A DNA stretch of 64,000 nt from Streptomyces sp. 2114.4 (GTDB lineage: Bacteria > Actinomycetota > Actinomycetes > Streptomycetales > Streptomycetaceae), in the NCBI RefSeq assembly GCF_900187385.1, contig NZ_FYEY01000001.1, forward strand, positions 6,324,001 to 6,388,000, in the 5' to 3' direction. A program made the position numbers and the translations under genes. The notes under the pieces were generated by a model. The model saw nothing but the letters and a program-made list of their open reading frames with translations, did not search any database and was not told where the DNA came from. Shown piece by piece: positions 8,942 through 16,605 of this stretch. Position 1 is the first letter of the stretch. Each line of letters begins with the position of its first letter.

Positions 8942-8958
8942 AGGGGCCGAAGGCCCCC
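8942..8958 (-). promoter_or_regulatory. Attenuator-like hairpin after the leader peptide
   Basis: A 7-bp GC-rich stem with a TTC loop (one terminal G-U pair) begins about 14 bases after the leader peptide stop and well before sulfite reductase. Its position fits a transcription or translation attenuator controlled by how ribosomes move over the leader's cysteine codon. There is no U-tract, as is usual in high-GC actinobacteria. The function is inferred from position. Confidence 0.5.
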
Positions 8959-8971
8959 GGTGAATGGCGCC

Positions 8972-9055
8972 TCAGCCCGCCCGACAAATGGCGCTGGACA
9001 TGCGGCCGAGGTCGACGTGCCGCCGACTCACCAAGGCAATTCCAGCTCGAGACAT
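8972..9055 (-). CDS. Regulatory leader peptide of the sulfur assimilation operon
   Basis: A 27-codon reading frame ending in the conserved peptide RRHVDLGRMSSAIC followed by R-A-G and TGA. This is the recognisable actinobacterial putative leader peptide found before sulfur and cysteine metabolism genes, with a near-terminal cysteine codon. The ATG at 9055 is used here because G-I-A-L-V before the RRHVDL core also looks conserved. A GTG at 9031 would give a 19-residue version. It precedes sulfite reductase by 214 bases. Stalling at the cysteine codon (TGT) when Cys-tRNA is scarce would couple cysteine supply to expression of the whole operon; that mechanism is an inference here. Confidence 0.85.
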   Translation of the reverse strand: MSRAGIALVSRRHVDLGRMSSAICRAG

Positions 9056-9147
9056 GACGGAAGCGTGTCACGCCGCTCTCCGGCCAGTCCACCGTCATCC
9101 AGAATCCGGACACCCGGGTCTCGCATCGCGAGACGGTGTGGCGCCGG

Positions 9148-9801
9148 TCACTTCCCGGCGGGGGTGGTGGTGGAGGAGGAGGTCTCCGGCCCTGTGGCCG
9201 CCGTCGGCTCCGTCGGCTCCGTCGGTCCCGTGGGGCCCGCCCCGGGCCAGGGGCCGGGCGCCGGCGCGTCGGGCTCCTCGGTCACCGTGGTGTCGTACAC
9301 CCGGAAGCCGCGCCGCTCGTAATTGGCCCGCGCGTGCGGACCGTCCAGGCTGCACGTGTGCAGCCACACCCGCTTGGTCGGTGCCAGCTCCGGCCACCGT
9401 TCGGCCAGGTCCCAGGCCCGCTCGGTGCCGTGGGCGAGCAGGTGTCCGCCGATCCGGCGCCCCCGGAAGGCCGGGGTGAGGCCGAAGTAAACGATCTCCA
9501 CGGAGCCGTCCGCCTCCGCCACCAGCTCGATGAACCCGGCGGGGGTGCCCCGCTCGTACGCCACCCAGGTCTCCACCCCGGGGCGCCCGAGGTGCGCCGC
9601 CCACTGGGCGTACGACCATCCCAGCCGGTCGGTCCAGGACACGTCCGCGCCGACCGCCGTATAGAGGAAGCGGCTGAATTCGGGCGACGGCACCTGCGAG
9701 CGGGTGATCCGGACGTCCTGCTCGGCCGCCGGACCCGCGGCGGGGGACAGGTCGGCGCGCGAGGTCTGCTCGAGGTACCACGTGGTGACCGAGATGCTCA
9801 T
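9148..9801 (-). CDS. GNAT-family N-acetyltransferase
   Basis: A 217-residue cytoplasmic acetyltransferase. The acetyl-CoA motif A lies in V-Y-F-G-L-T-P-A-F-R-G-R-R-I-G-G-H-L-L, with the R-x-x-G-x-G-like turn. The strand-to-A-N-Y-E-R-R-G-F-R motif B follows near residue 165. The last 45 residues are a low-complexity tail of repeated G-P-T-G-P-T-E-P-T, probably disordered. The substrate is unknown. It stands alone, with its 3' end about 90 bases upstream of the sulfur leader peptide and the same orientation. Confidence 0.88.
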   Translation of the reverse strand: MSISVTTWYLEQTSRADLSPAAGPAAEQDVRITRSQVPSPEFSRFLYTAVGADVSWTDRLGWSYAQWAAHLGRPGVETWVAYERGTPAGFIELVAEADGSVEIVYFGLTPAFRGRRIGGHLLAHGTERAWDLAERWPELAPTKRVWLHTCSLDGPHARANYERRGFRVYDTTVTEEPDAPAPGPWPGAGPTGPTEPTEPTAATGPETSSSTTTPAGK

Positions 9802-10130
9802 GCGGCCAGCACATCACACCGGGAGCGGGGGCCCCGGGCCGGTCCGGGGGGCGAGGGCGGGCGAGAGCGGGGAAGGGGTGCCCGGGCGAGGTCCGGGCGC
9901 AGGTCAGGGGCAGGCCGGGGCCGGACGGGCGGGGTGGACCTCATCCCGCATGGTGAGATGTCTGCTCGCAATGTGAGGTGCCGACTGTGCCGCCCGGCGA
10001 AGCGGATATGCGAATACCGGGATTCGGAGACAGCCCCGACGCATAATTAACGAAATCGATGAAACGTCAGCCGGGAGCGTGCACAGGGCTCCCGGCCGGT
10101 TTATGTGCGGCTAGCGAAAGCAAGGATGGC
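9802..10130 (+). promoter_or_regulatory. Divergent spacer with promoter-like sequence for the ABC cassette
   Basis: A 329-base region between the GNAT gene (minus) and the ABC cassette (plus), without a credible gene. It has a GC-rich half and an AT-rich tip where CATAAT (10042-10047) forms a good -10 element, with ATTCGG about 18 bases upstream as a weak -35. Transcription from there would give a leader of about 75 bases before the ATPase gene. An open frame continuing upstream of the chosen ATPase start looks like read-through of the leader rather than protein. Confidence 0.45.
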
Positions 10131-10874
10131 ATGTCTCTGCAATTCACCGGGTGTTCGTTCCGCTACGGCCGGAAGGTGCCCGTCCTCAACGGACTCGATC
10201 TCTCCCTCGATCGCCGGGCAACCGTCCTCCTGGGGTCTAACGGCGCAGGTAAATCCACTCTTTTAGGCATCGCCGCCTCCTGGATCTCCCCTACCGCAGG
10301 TGCGGTGACCTGGAAGGGGATGAACCCCGGTCAGCGGCACGCGCGAGCGGCCTACCGCAAAGCCGTGGGCTGGCTTCCGCAGAACGTCAAACCCATGCCG
10401 GGGCTCACCGTCCGGGAAAACGTCGCCTACATCGGCTGGTTGAAAGGAATGTCCCGCTCCGACGCCTGGGACCGGTCACACCAGGCACTGGAGCGGGTGA
10501 AACTGGGCAGCCTGGCCGGCCGGAAGAGCCACCAGCTCTCGGGCGGCCAGTTACGGCGCATGGGCATAGCCGGAACTCTCGTCCACCACAGCGAAATCGT
10601 GCTGCTCGACGAGCCGACGGCAGGACTTGACCCCTCGCAGCGCCACATCTTCCGCGAGCTGGTCACCAGCCTGCTGGCCGACCTCCACCTCGTGGTCTCC
10701 ACCCACCAGACCGAAGACCTCGACACCATGTACGACCGTGTCGTCATCCTCGACAGAGGCCGGACCCGCTTCGAGGGCGACACCGACACCTTCCTCGCCC
10801 TCGCCGCCCCCGGCACACCGGAGGGACGACGCGCCGAAAATGCCTACACCCAGCTGATCGCCCAGGAGGTGTGA
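10131..10874 (+). CDS. ABC transporter ATP-binding protein (exporter type)
   Basis: A 247-residue ATPase of the multidrug/lantibiotic-exporter class. It has Walker A G-S-N-G-A-G-K-S-T near residue 37, Q-loop L-P-Q-N, signature L-S-G-G-Q-L-R-R-M, Walker B I-V-L-L-D-E-P with T-A-G-L-D, and H-loop S-T-H-Q. The ATG follows AAGGA closely. It is the first gene of a three-gene cassette; the next gene starts 4 bases after its stop with its own AGGAGG inside this gene's end. The transported substrate is unknown. Confidence 0.92.
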   Translation: MSLQFTGCSFRYGRKVPVLNGLDLSLDRRATVLLGSNGAGKSTLLGIAASWISPTAGAVTWKGMNPGQRHARAAYRKAVGWLPQNVKPMPGLTVRENVAYIGWLKGMSRSDAWDRSHQALERVKLGSLAGRKSHQLSGGQLRRMGIAGTLVHHSEIVLLDEPTAGLDPSQRHIFRELVTSLLADLHLVVSTHQTEDLDTMYDRVVILDRGRTRFEGDTDTFLALAAPGTPEGRRAENAYTQLIAQEV

Positions 10875-10877
10875 GCC

Positions 10878-12161
10878 GTGCTGTGGCGTACTGTCGCGCG
10901 CTCCTCCTCCGCCACCTGGCTGGCTCCGTTGCTGGCCGCCTTCGTCGCCGTGCTGCTGTCGGATGACCTCACCGCGTCGGTGACCCCCGGCTACTGGCCC
11001 AGCGCCGTGGCCGCCGCCACCTTCGCGCTGCCCTTCGTGGCCCCGGCCTGTGCGGCCGCCGGTGCCTGGGAGGGCGCACGCTTCACCCGCGGCAACGTGG
11101 CCGGCTGGGCGCCGACCCGCTCGGGGCTCGCCCTCGCCCTCCCCCTGCTGCTGCCCGTCATCGTCCTGGGTGCCCTCGGCATGGCGGTGGCCGCCGCGCT
11201 GACGATCTCCGCGGCACACCCGCAGGCGGGCCTGCCGCCGGTCGGCATGGCCCTCGTGTGGCTGGCCGTGCTCACCGCCCACGCCATGGCCGGCTTCCTG
11301 CTCGGCAAGCGCCTCCCGCTGGTGGTGGCTGTTGCCCTGGCCCTGATGCTCAGCTTCGTCCTGACCGCCTACCCGGCCGCCATGGAACCCGTGTGGCTGC
11401 GGCACATGGTCACCGGCGGCATGACCTCGTGCTGCTCCCTCGGCCAAGCCCCCGACCGGCAGGCCGCGGCCAGCGCACTGGTGCTGGCCTGCGGCGTCAT
11501 CGCGGCCGCCGTCTCGGCCCTGACCGTACCGGGCGTGCGCCTGCGCAGGGCGCTGACCGGCGCAGCGCTGGTGGCCGGCTTGGCCGGCAGCGGATTCCTC
11601 GCCCAGGGCCTGCCCGCCGATCCCGCGGTCCCCCGGGCCGCGGAGCAACTGCGGTGCGCCGGTGACGATCCGAGGGTGTGCCTGTGGCCGGAGCTCGCCG
11701 GCAGCGCAGGGATGGTCCGCCACCACGCCGCCGACGCACGGCGGCGTCTGCAGCACGCCGGCCTTGCCGTACCGGACACCCTCACCATGGACGAGCATCC
11801 GGGCAAGGGGGCCGCGTCCATCGGCTCCTGGCCCGAGCCCACACCGTCCGAGGTGCGCGCAGGAGTGGGCACGAGCCTGCTGCCCTCCGGCCCGCCCGCC
11901 TGTGCACAGTCCGGCAGCCCCTATCCCGGCGCCGACGCCTACGGCCCCACTGCGGCATGGCTCTCGCTGACCGCGGGTGCCGCTTCCGAAGACGTCGTCA
12001 GCCACTACGGCGCGAAAGAAACCGCCGTTGCCGCGGGCGTCCGTCGCTCGGGAGCCGACGAGCAGCTGGCGTGGTTCCGGCACAACAGCCAGGCCCTGCG
12101 GGACTGCACCACACACCCCGCGTCTGCCCCCGCACACCGGACCCGGGAGACGGCGCGATGA
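10878..12161 (+). CDS. ABC exporter membrane subunit with extracytoplasmic C-terminal domain
   Basis: A 427-residue protein. The first 230 residues hold six or so membrane segments in pairs typical of ABC-2-like permeases. A Cys-Cys pair (T-S-C-C-S-L-G) follows near residue 187, then a roughly 190-residue soluble domain with cysteines at C-A-G-D-D-P-R-V-C and P-P-A-C. This tail probably faces outside and may carry disulfides. The GTG start has a perfectly spaced AGGAGG. The family looks like the uncharacterised DUF7224-type permeases. The stop codon TGA overlaps an ATG for the next gene. Confidence 0.82.
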   Translation: MLWRTVARSSSATWLAPLLAAFVAVLLSDDLTASVTPGYWPSAVAAATFALPFVAPACAAAGAWEGARFTRGNVAGWAPTRSGLALALPLLLPVIVLGALGMAVAAALTISAAHPQAGLPPVGMALVWLAVLTAHAMAGFLLGKRLPLVVAVALALMLSFVLTAYPAAMEPVWLRHMVTGGMTSCCSLGQAPDRQAAASALVLACGVIAAAVSALTVPGVRLRRALTGAALVAGLAGSGFLAQGLPADPAVPRAAEQLRCAGDDPRVCLWPELAGSAGMVRHHAADARRRLQHAGLAVPDTLTMDEHPGKGAASIGSWPEPTPSEVRAGVGTSLLPSGPPACAQSGSPYPGADAYGPTAAWLSLTAGAASEDVVSHYGAKETAVAAGVRRSGADEQLAWFRHNSQALRDCTTHPASAPAHRTRETAR

Positions 12162-12165
12162 TCTG

Positions 12166-12762
12166 GTGGCTCAAGGCCAGGATGTCCCCGCAGTCCTGAC
12201 GGCTCTCTTCGCGGTGTACCTCGTGGCGGTCCTGGTGCGCCAGGAAGCCATCCCCGTACCCGCCGTGGTCGGGCCCTCCGGCCGGCTTCTGGTCACTCAG
12301 ATCCTGGGCGTGGTGCCGGTGGTGTTGCTCCTGCACGGGCTCGACCGCGGGGACACCGTCACCGAGGAGGTGGCCTTGCGCCACAACGGTCGGCGCACTG
12401 TGGTGCTCTGCGTGGCCTTCGCCCTGCTGGCCCTCGTGACGGCAGCGGGGATCCAGCTCCTGTGGGACCGGCCCGAAGCCCTGTCCCTTGCCCGCAACTG
12501 TGCCGGCTTCCTCGGCAGCGCCCTCATCGTCCGCGCCGTGCTGGGACCAGGTATCGCCGCGATCTGTGTGGCCGCGCTGCCCCTCGCATGTGCCGCAGCC
12601 GGACGCCGGCCGGGAGGATCGGCCCGGCCCTGGGCCTGGCCGATCCACGAACCCCTCTCGTACCCGGGCGCCGCCGAAGCCGTTTTCCTCTTCGCCCTGG
12701 GCTGCGCGCTCGCCGTGTGGAAGAACCGCCCCGTGATCGATCCCTTCACCCGCGCCACCTGA
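12166..12762 (+). CDS. Membrane protein of the ABC cassette, probably frameshifted near its start
   Basis: A 198-residue frame with four or five hydrophobic segments. The natural start should be the ATG at 12158, which overlaps the previous stop as ATGA and has GGGAG before it. That frame reads MIWWLKARMSPQS and stops at 12199. The main frame reads V-L-T-A-L-F-A-V-Y-L from about 12194. Adding one base near 12190-12194 would join them as ...R-M-S-P-Q-V-L-T-A-L, a sensible membrane N-terminus. So the gene is either truncated by a one-base deletion, uses the weak GTG at 12166, or is recoded. Coordinates given are the uninterrupted frame from that GTG. Its role is likely a second membrane subunit of the exporter. 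Confidence 0.7.
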   Translation: MAQGQDVPAVLTALFAVYLVAVLVRQEAIPVPAVVGPSGRLLVTQILGVVPVVLLLHGLDRGDTVTEEVALRHNGRRTVVLCVAFALLALVTAAGIQLLWDRPEALSLARNCAGFLGSALIVRAVLGPGIAAICVAALPLACAAAGRRPGGSARPWAWPIHEPLSYPGAAEAVFLFALGCALAVWKNRPVIDPFTRAT

Positions 12763-12777
12763 GGACGCGGTCAGCGG

Positions 12778-13446
12778 CTAGCCGGACTCCGTCATCCGCG
12801 CGAAGACCACCACATTGCCCGCGTAGCCGGACCCCGCCTCGTAGGCGCCGCCGCAGGTCAGGACGCGCAGTTCGGGGCGTCCGGTGGGGCCGTAGACCTT
12901 CCGGGCGGGGAACTTCCGCTTGTCGAAGACCTGGATGCCGTAGACCTCGAAGACCGCGGTCCGACCGTCCTCACGGGTCACCCGGATCGTCCGGCCCTTC
13001 TCCAGGGCGCCCAGCCCGTAGAAGACGGCGGGCCCGCCGCGGCTGTCGACATGTCCGACGATGACGGCGGTGCCGTTCTCTCCCGGGGTCGGTGCGTGCG
13101 TGTACCAGCCCGCCAGCCGGGGGGCGTCGGACGGCGGTGCCGCGATCCAGCCGTCCTTGTCCAGGCCCAGCGGCATCAGCGGGGCCGACACCTCGATCGA
13201 CGGAATCGCCACCCGGGCGGGGGCGGAGCGGGGCAGCGGCGGCGGCGCGGGACCGCCGGGCGGGAGGTCGCCGGGGAAGAGGGCGGTGCCGGCCCCCGGC
13301 TGCGGCGGCCCGTCGGCCTCACCGGACAGCCCCTGGCGCACCATGCCGATGCCGATGAGCCCGGCCAGCGCCAGCACGCCCCACCTGGGCCGGCGTGCGG
13401 CCGCCGGCTGCCCGGGAGCCGCTTCCGTCGGGTCCGTCGGGCTCAT
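12778..13446 (-). CDS. Class F sortase
   Basis: A 222-residue membrane-anchored transpeptidase: a short cytoplasmic tail, one membrane helix at about residues 22-38, a Pro/Gly-rich linker, then the sortase barrel. The catalytic triad is visible as His132 (V-G-H-V-D-S), Cys198 (L-T-C-G-G) and Arg217 (V-V-F-A-R). It converges on the ABC cassette with a 15-base gap. Class F sortases are typical of actinobacteria and their targets are mostly unknown; no LPxTG-like substrate gene is adjacent. Confidence 0.93.
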   Translation of the reverse strand: MSPTDPTEAAPGQPAAARRPRWGVLALAGLIGIGMVRQGLSGEADGPPQPGAGTALFPGDLPPGGPAPPPLPRSAPARVAIPSIEVSAPLMPLGLDKDGWIAAPPSDAPRLAGWYTHAPTPGENGTAVIVGHVDSRGGPAVFYGLGALEKGRTIRVTREDGRTAVFEVYGIQVFDKRKFPARKVYGPTGRPELRVLTCGGAYEAGSGYAGNVVVFARMTESG

Positions 13447-13701
13447 CGTTCACCTCCCGTGACCGTGCTTCCCCGGGCGCCCCGCCCGGGGTGCACGGTC
13501 CGCTGTCGGCACGCTAGGCGGGCGCCCGGGCCGCGGCGAGCGCAGACGGCCGAACGGGCGGTGAGCCGCCGGCCCGCTCCTTCGGCCGTGCTGCAAGCCC
13601 GTTCCACCGCCGTGCCCCCCCGGCACGCTGAGCCGCAGGGCCCGGCTCGTTCGCCCCGTCGCCGGTCCGCCCGCCCGCGTACGGACCGGCGGTGCCGGCC
13701 G

Positions 13702-14562
13702 CTACGGCGCCGGGAACACCGCGTCAGCCAGCCGCTCGACCTGGTCCGGGTCCGGGGACCAGCAGTAGAGCATCACTTCGTCGGCGCCGATCGCCCGGAA
13801 CGCGGCCACCGCCTCGCGGATCTGTGTCCCGGTGGTGAGCAGCCCCTTCACGACATGGTCGGTGTAACTGCTCGGCCGGTAGTACGCGGTCAGTTCCTCG
13901 CGGGCCCGGTCGAGGGTCGGCTCCGGGCCGAGGGCGACATTGACCTGGGCCAGCAGCCGGGGCCGGCCCGTACGGCCGGCCCGGGACCAGGCCGTCTCGA
14001 CCGCACGGAACAGGCCGTCCATCTGCGGGGCCGGGAGCGCGGCGCCGAGGAACCCGTCGCCCCAGCGGGCCACGCGTTCCACCACGGCGGGCACAAAACC
14101 GCCGAACAGCACCTCGGGCCCACCGGGCCGCGCGGGAGCGGGACCGATCGGACCGATGTCCTCGGAGAGCGGTGCACCGGACCAGACGCGGCGCAGGGTG
14201 GCCAGCTGCCGGTCGAGCCGCCGGCCGCGGGTGCGCAGGTCGACGCCGGCGGCCAGATAGTCGTCGTCGCGTCCGCCGGTACCGATGCCGAGGGTGAAGC
14301 GGGAGCCGGACAGCAGATCGAGCGTGGCGGCCTGCTTGGCGAGCAGCGTCGTACGGTGCAGCGGGGCGAGCAGCACCTCGGTCTGCAGCCGGATCCGGGA
14401 GGTGGCGCCGGCGAGGGTGGCCAGCGTGATCAGTGGCTCGGGGTTGCCGAACACCAGCCGGTCGAGGAGGGCGACCGTGCTGAAGGGGGTGGCTTCGGCG
14501 CGCCGGGCCCAGCTCAGCAGCTGTGCGGGGTCGCCGATGGGGAGGCCAAGGCCTACGGACAT
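13702..14562 (-). CDS. LLM-class F420-dependent oxidoreductase
   Basis: A 286-residue luciferase-like (beta/alpha)8 barrel, the family that uses F420 or flavin. The typical motifs are L-L-D-R-L-V-F-G-N-P-E-P, L-G-I-G-T-G-G-R-D-D-D-Y and F-G-G-F-V-P-A-V-V. The ATG is chosen because GGAGG lies 7 bases upstream; an earlier in-frame start would add 23 unrelated residues. The gene lies downstream of the GAF regulator on the same strand with a 230-base spacer. Substrate unknown. F420 use is inferred from family and host, not from a specific residue. Confidence 0.9.
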   Translation of the reverse strand: MSVGLGLPIGDPAQLLSWARRAEATPFSTVALLDRLVFGNPEPLITLATLAGATSRIRLQTEVLLAPLHRTTLLAKQAATLDLLSGSRFTLGIGTGGRDDDYLAAGVDLRTRGRRLDRQLATLRRVWSGAPLSEDIGPIGPAPARPGGPEVLFGGFVPAVVERVARWGDGFLGAALPAPQMDGLFRAVETAWSRAGRTGRPRLLAQVNVALGPEPTLDRAREELTAYYRPSSYTDHVVKGLLTTGTQIREAVAAFRAIGADEVMLYCWSPDPDQVERLADAVFPAP

Positions 14563-14793
14563 GGAAGGTCCTCCAGAAGGACATACGGGCAGGAGTGAGC
14601 GCGGATTGTCTGTCGTGTGCCGCCCACTCATTCGGCTCCGCGCGATCGCTGCGCGCGGGCTGCTCCCGTTCTGCGACGTCCATCTGGAGAGCTGAGGTCA
14701 GAGTGCGGCCACTGTACGCAAGGGGGGCGCACGTCCGCACCGGATTTACCGCCCCGGTACCCGCCCTGCCACCCCGTCACCTCAGACGCCCTG

Positions 14794-16083
14794 TCACCCC
14801 AGCCGCGCCGCCGCCACCGCGGGCGCCGAGGACTGCGGCAGCAGACGGTCGGGCCGCGGCGGCAGCCGGAGCTCCACCTCCACCCCGTCCGCGAAGCGGT
14901 ACGGGCGGTGCGCCAGCACGCTCGCGAGATGGCGGCGCAGCCGGGACAGCTCGGCGCGCACCGTGACCGTACGGCTGTCGTCGCCGAAGAGGTCCCGGGC
15001 GAGTTCGGCGGCGCTGCGCCCCTGTGGATGCGCGGCGAGGACGAACAGCAGCTCGGCATGGCGCGGGGTCAGCTCGTGCGACCAGCTGCCGGCCGGTCCG
15101 CTGACGGTGACCGTCGAGCCGTCCCGGCCGCTGACGTCCAGCACCACCCGGCTCGGCCCGGTGTCCCGCTCCTGGCCCCCGACCCGGATGAGCCAGCCGC
15201 CGGGTAACGGCTCCAGGGCACACATGCCGTACCGCGGCAGCCACAGCGGCCCGGCCTCGGGCGCCTTGGGCAGCGCCACCCGGTCCGGCGGCGTCAGGCC
15301 CGCCACCCCCACGACCCAGCCGCTCGGGTCGACGGCCAGCGCCCGCCCGCCGATCCGCGCCAGCACCGGTGCGGCGCTCGACCGCAGCCGTTCCAGGGAC
15401 AGGTGGTGGCGGGTGCGCAGCTCGCCCTCGGCGAGCCGGGCGACGGCGGACACCAGCGAGAGCGTCGTGGGGTGGAAGGAGGCCGCCGGACCGCTGAGGT
15501 CCACCGTGCCCAACAGGCGCCCGTCGCGCGGGTCGTGGAGCGGCGCCGCGGCACATGTCCACTGGTGGTGGCTGCGGACGAAATGCTCCGCGGAGTGCAC
15601 CAGCACCGGCCGGCCGGCCACCAGCGCCGTGCCGATGGCGTTGGTGCCGACGACGTCCTCCGTCCAGTCGGCGCCCTTGTCGAAGCCCAGCCGGTCGGCC
15701 ATCCGCCGGACCGGCGCACTGCCCTCGCGCCACAGCACCCGGCCCTCGGCGTCGGTGACGACCATGATCTGCTGTGCGGCGTCGGCGGCCGGTAACAGCT
15801 GCTCGCTGAGCATCGGCAGCACCCCCGCCAGTGGGGACAGCTGCCGGCGCTGCTCCAGCTCCGCGACCGGAAGGGGGATCTGGGGGCGGTCCCGGTCCGG
15901 GTCGACGCCCGATACCTGCATCCGGCGCCAGGATTCACCGATCACCGGGCGCGGTGCCGCGGACGTCCGGCCCGGCGTCATCTCGCCCGCGAGCACCGCT
16001 TCGTGGACCGTGGCGAGACGGTGTGCGGTGGCGCGGTTGTCCCGGTCCGACCGGATGGCGCCGTCGATCGCTCTGTCGCTCAC
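14794..16083 (-). CDS. GAF-domain transcriptional regulator (AcoR-like sensor half)
   Basis: A 429-residue regulator. The first 90 residues resemble the N-terminus of AcoR-type activators (I-G-E-S-W-R-R), then a GAF domain spans about 100-235 with the signature W-T-E-D-V-V-G-T-N-A-I-G-T-A-L. A later segment of about 110 residues may be a second sensory fold, and the C-terminal 80 residues form a winged-helix-like DNA-binding region (E-L-T-P-R-H-A-E-L-L). There is no AAA+ sigma54 domain, consistent with actinobacteria. The inducer is unknown. The upstream 518-base spacer carries a remarkable array of stem-loops that could control it. Confidence 0.86.
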   Translation of the reverse strand: MSDRAIDGAIRSDRDNRATAHRLATVHEAVLAGEMTPGRTSAAPRPVIGESWRRMQVSGVDPDRDRPQIPLPVAELEQRRQLSPLAGVLPMLSEQLLPAADAAQQIMVVTDAEGRVLWREGSAPVRRMADRLGFDKGADWTEDVVGTNAIGTALVAGRPVLVHSAEHFVRSHHQWTCAAAPLHDPRDGRLLGTVDLSGPAASFHPTTLSLVSAVARLAEGELRTRHHLSLERLRSSAAPVLARIGGRALAVDPSGWVVGVAGLTPPDRVALPKAPEAGPLWLPRYGMCALEPLPGGWLIRVGGQERDTGPSRVVLDVSGRDGSTVTVSGPAGSWSHELTPRHAELLFVLAAHPQGRSAAELARDLFGDDSRTVTVRAELSRLRRHLASVLAHRPYRFADGVEVELRLPPRPDRLLPQSSAPAVAAARLG

Positions 16084-16235
16084 GCTGTTCTCCGTAGTGC
16101 CCGGTCCCTCGGGTGGTGCCTCTCATACGCTCACCGGTCCATCCTGGAACCGCCCATTCTCCCGGTCCGCCCGCGGGCGCTGCAACGCAGTGCAACCGTT
16201 GTCGCCCGGAAGGCGTTGCGGGGAAGGTGACCGAA

Positions 16236-16496
16236 GCGGCCGATGGTGTCTCGCCACCGCGGGTGCGCCGGTCACCCGTCGGGGTGCCCGCCGGTGTCGC
16301 TGGAGATTCCATCGGCCGCCCTGCGCGACGTCGGCACGGTGCGGGAGACAGACCCTGGGGCCTGTCTCCCCTGGACCGGGAGCGGTGCCGTGTCGGCGCG
16401 GCACCGCTCCCGACCGGCGCGGCGGCGGTAACCCCCTGCCCCCGTTGCCTCATGAGGCGATGCCCGGAGGTAACGGGGAGCCGCCGCCGCGCCGGG
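16236..16496 (-). repeat. Array of four strong stem-loops between acyl-CoA dehydrogenase and GAF regulator
   Basis: Four consecutive inverted repeats were read by eye. Arms 16236-16246 and 16309-16319 are 11 bp and perfect. Arms 16343-16351 and 16362-16370 are 9 bp with a 10-base loop. Arms 16377-16390 and 16399-16412 are 14 bp with an 8-base loop. Arms 16414-16428 and 16482-16496 are 15 bp and enclose a nested 10-bp stem and the 12-base palindrome GCCTCATGAGGC. The rest of the 518-base spacer (16084-16601) holds no credible gene apart from short direct repeats. On the minus strand the array follows the dehydrogenase gene and precedes the regulator, so it may end one transcript or structure the leader of the next. 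Confidence 0.8.
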
Positions 16497-16520
16497 CCGT
16501 GCCACGTCGGGCCGCTCCCG

Positions 16521-16605
16521 CACCACGTCGGTGCCGCATCGACCGCTCCAGCACAAGGCCGGTGCCGCATCGGCCGCCCCCGCACAAGGCCGGTGCCGCG
16601 CTCAG
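16521..16605. repeat. 31-bp tandem direct repeats
   Basis: About 2.7 copies of a 31-base unit (16521-16551, 16552-16582, then a partial copy from 16583) built on CACAAGGCCGGTGCCGC. The first copy diverges and the second and third are nearly identical. The last partial copy runs into the stop of the acyl-CoA dehydrogenase gene. There are no spacers, so this is a simple tandem repeat. Confidence 0.75.
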
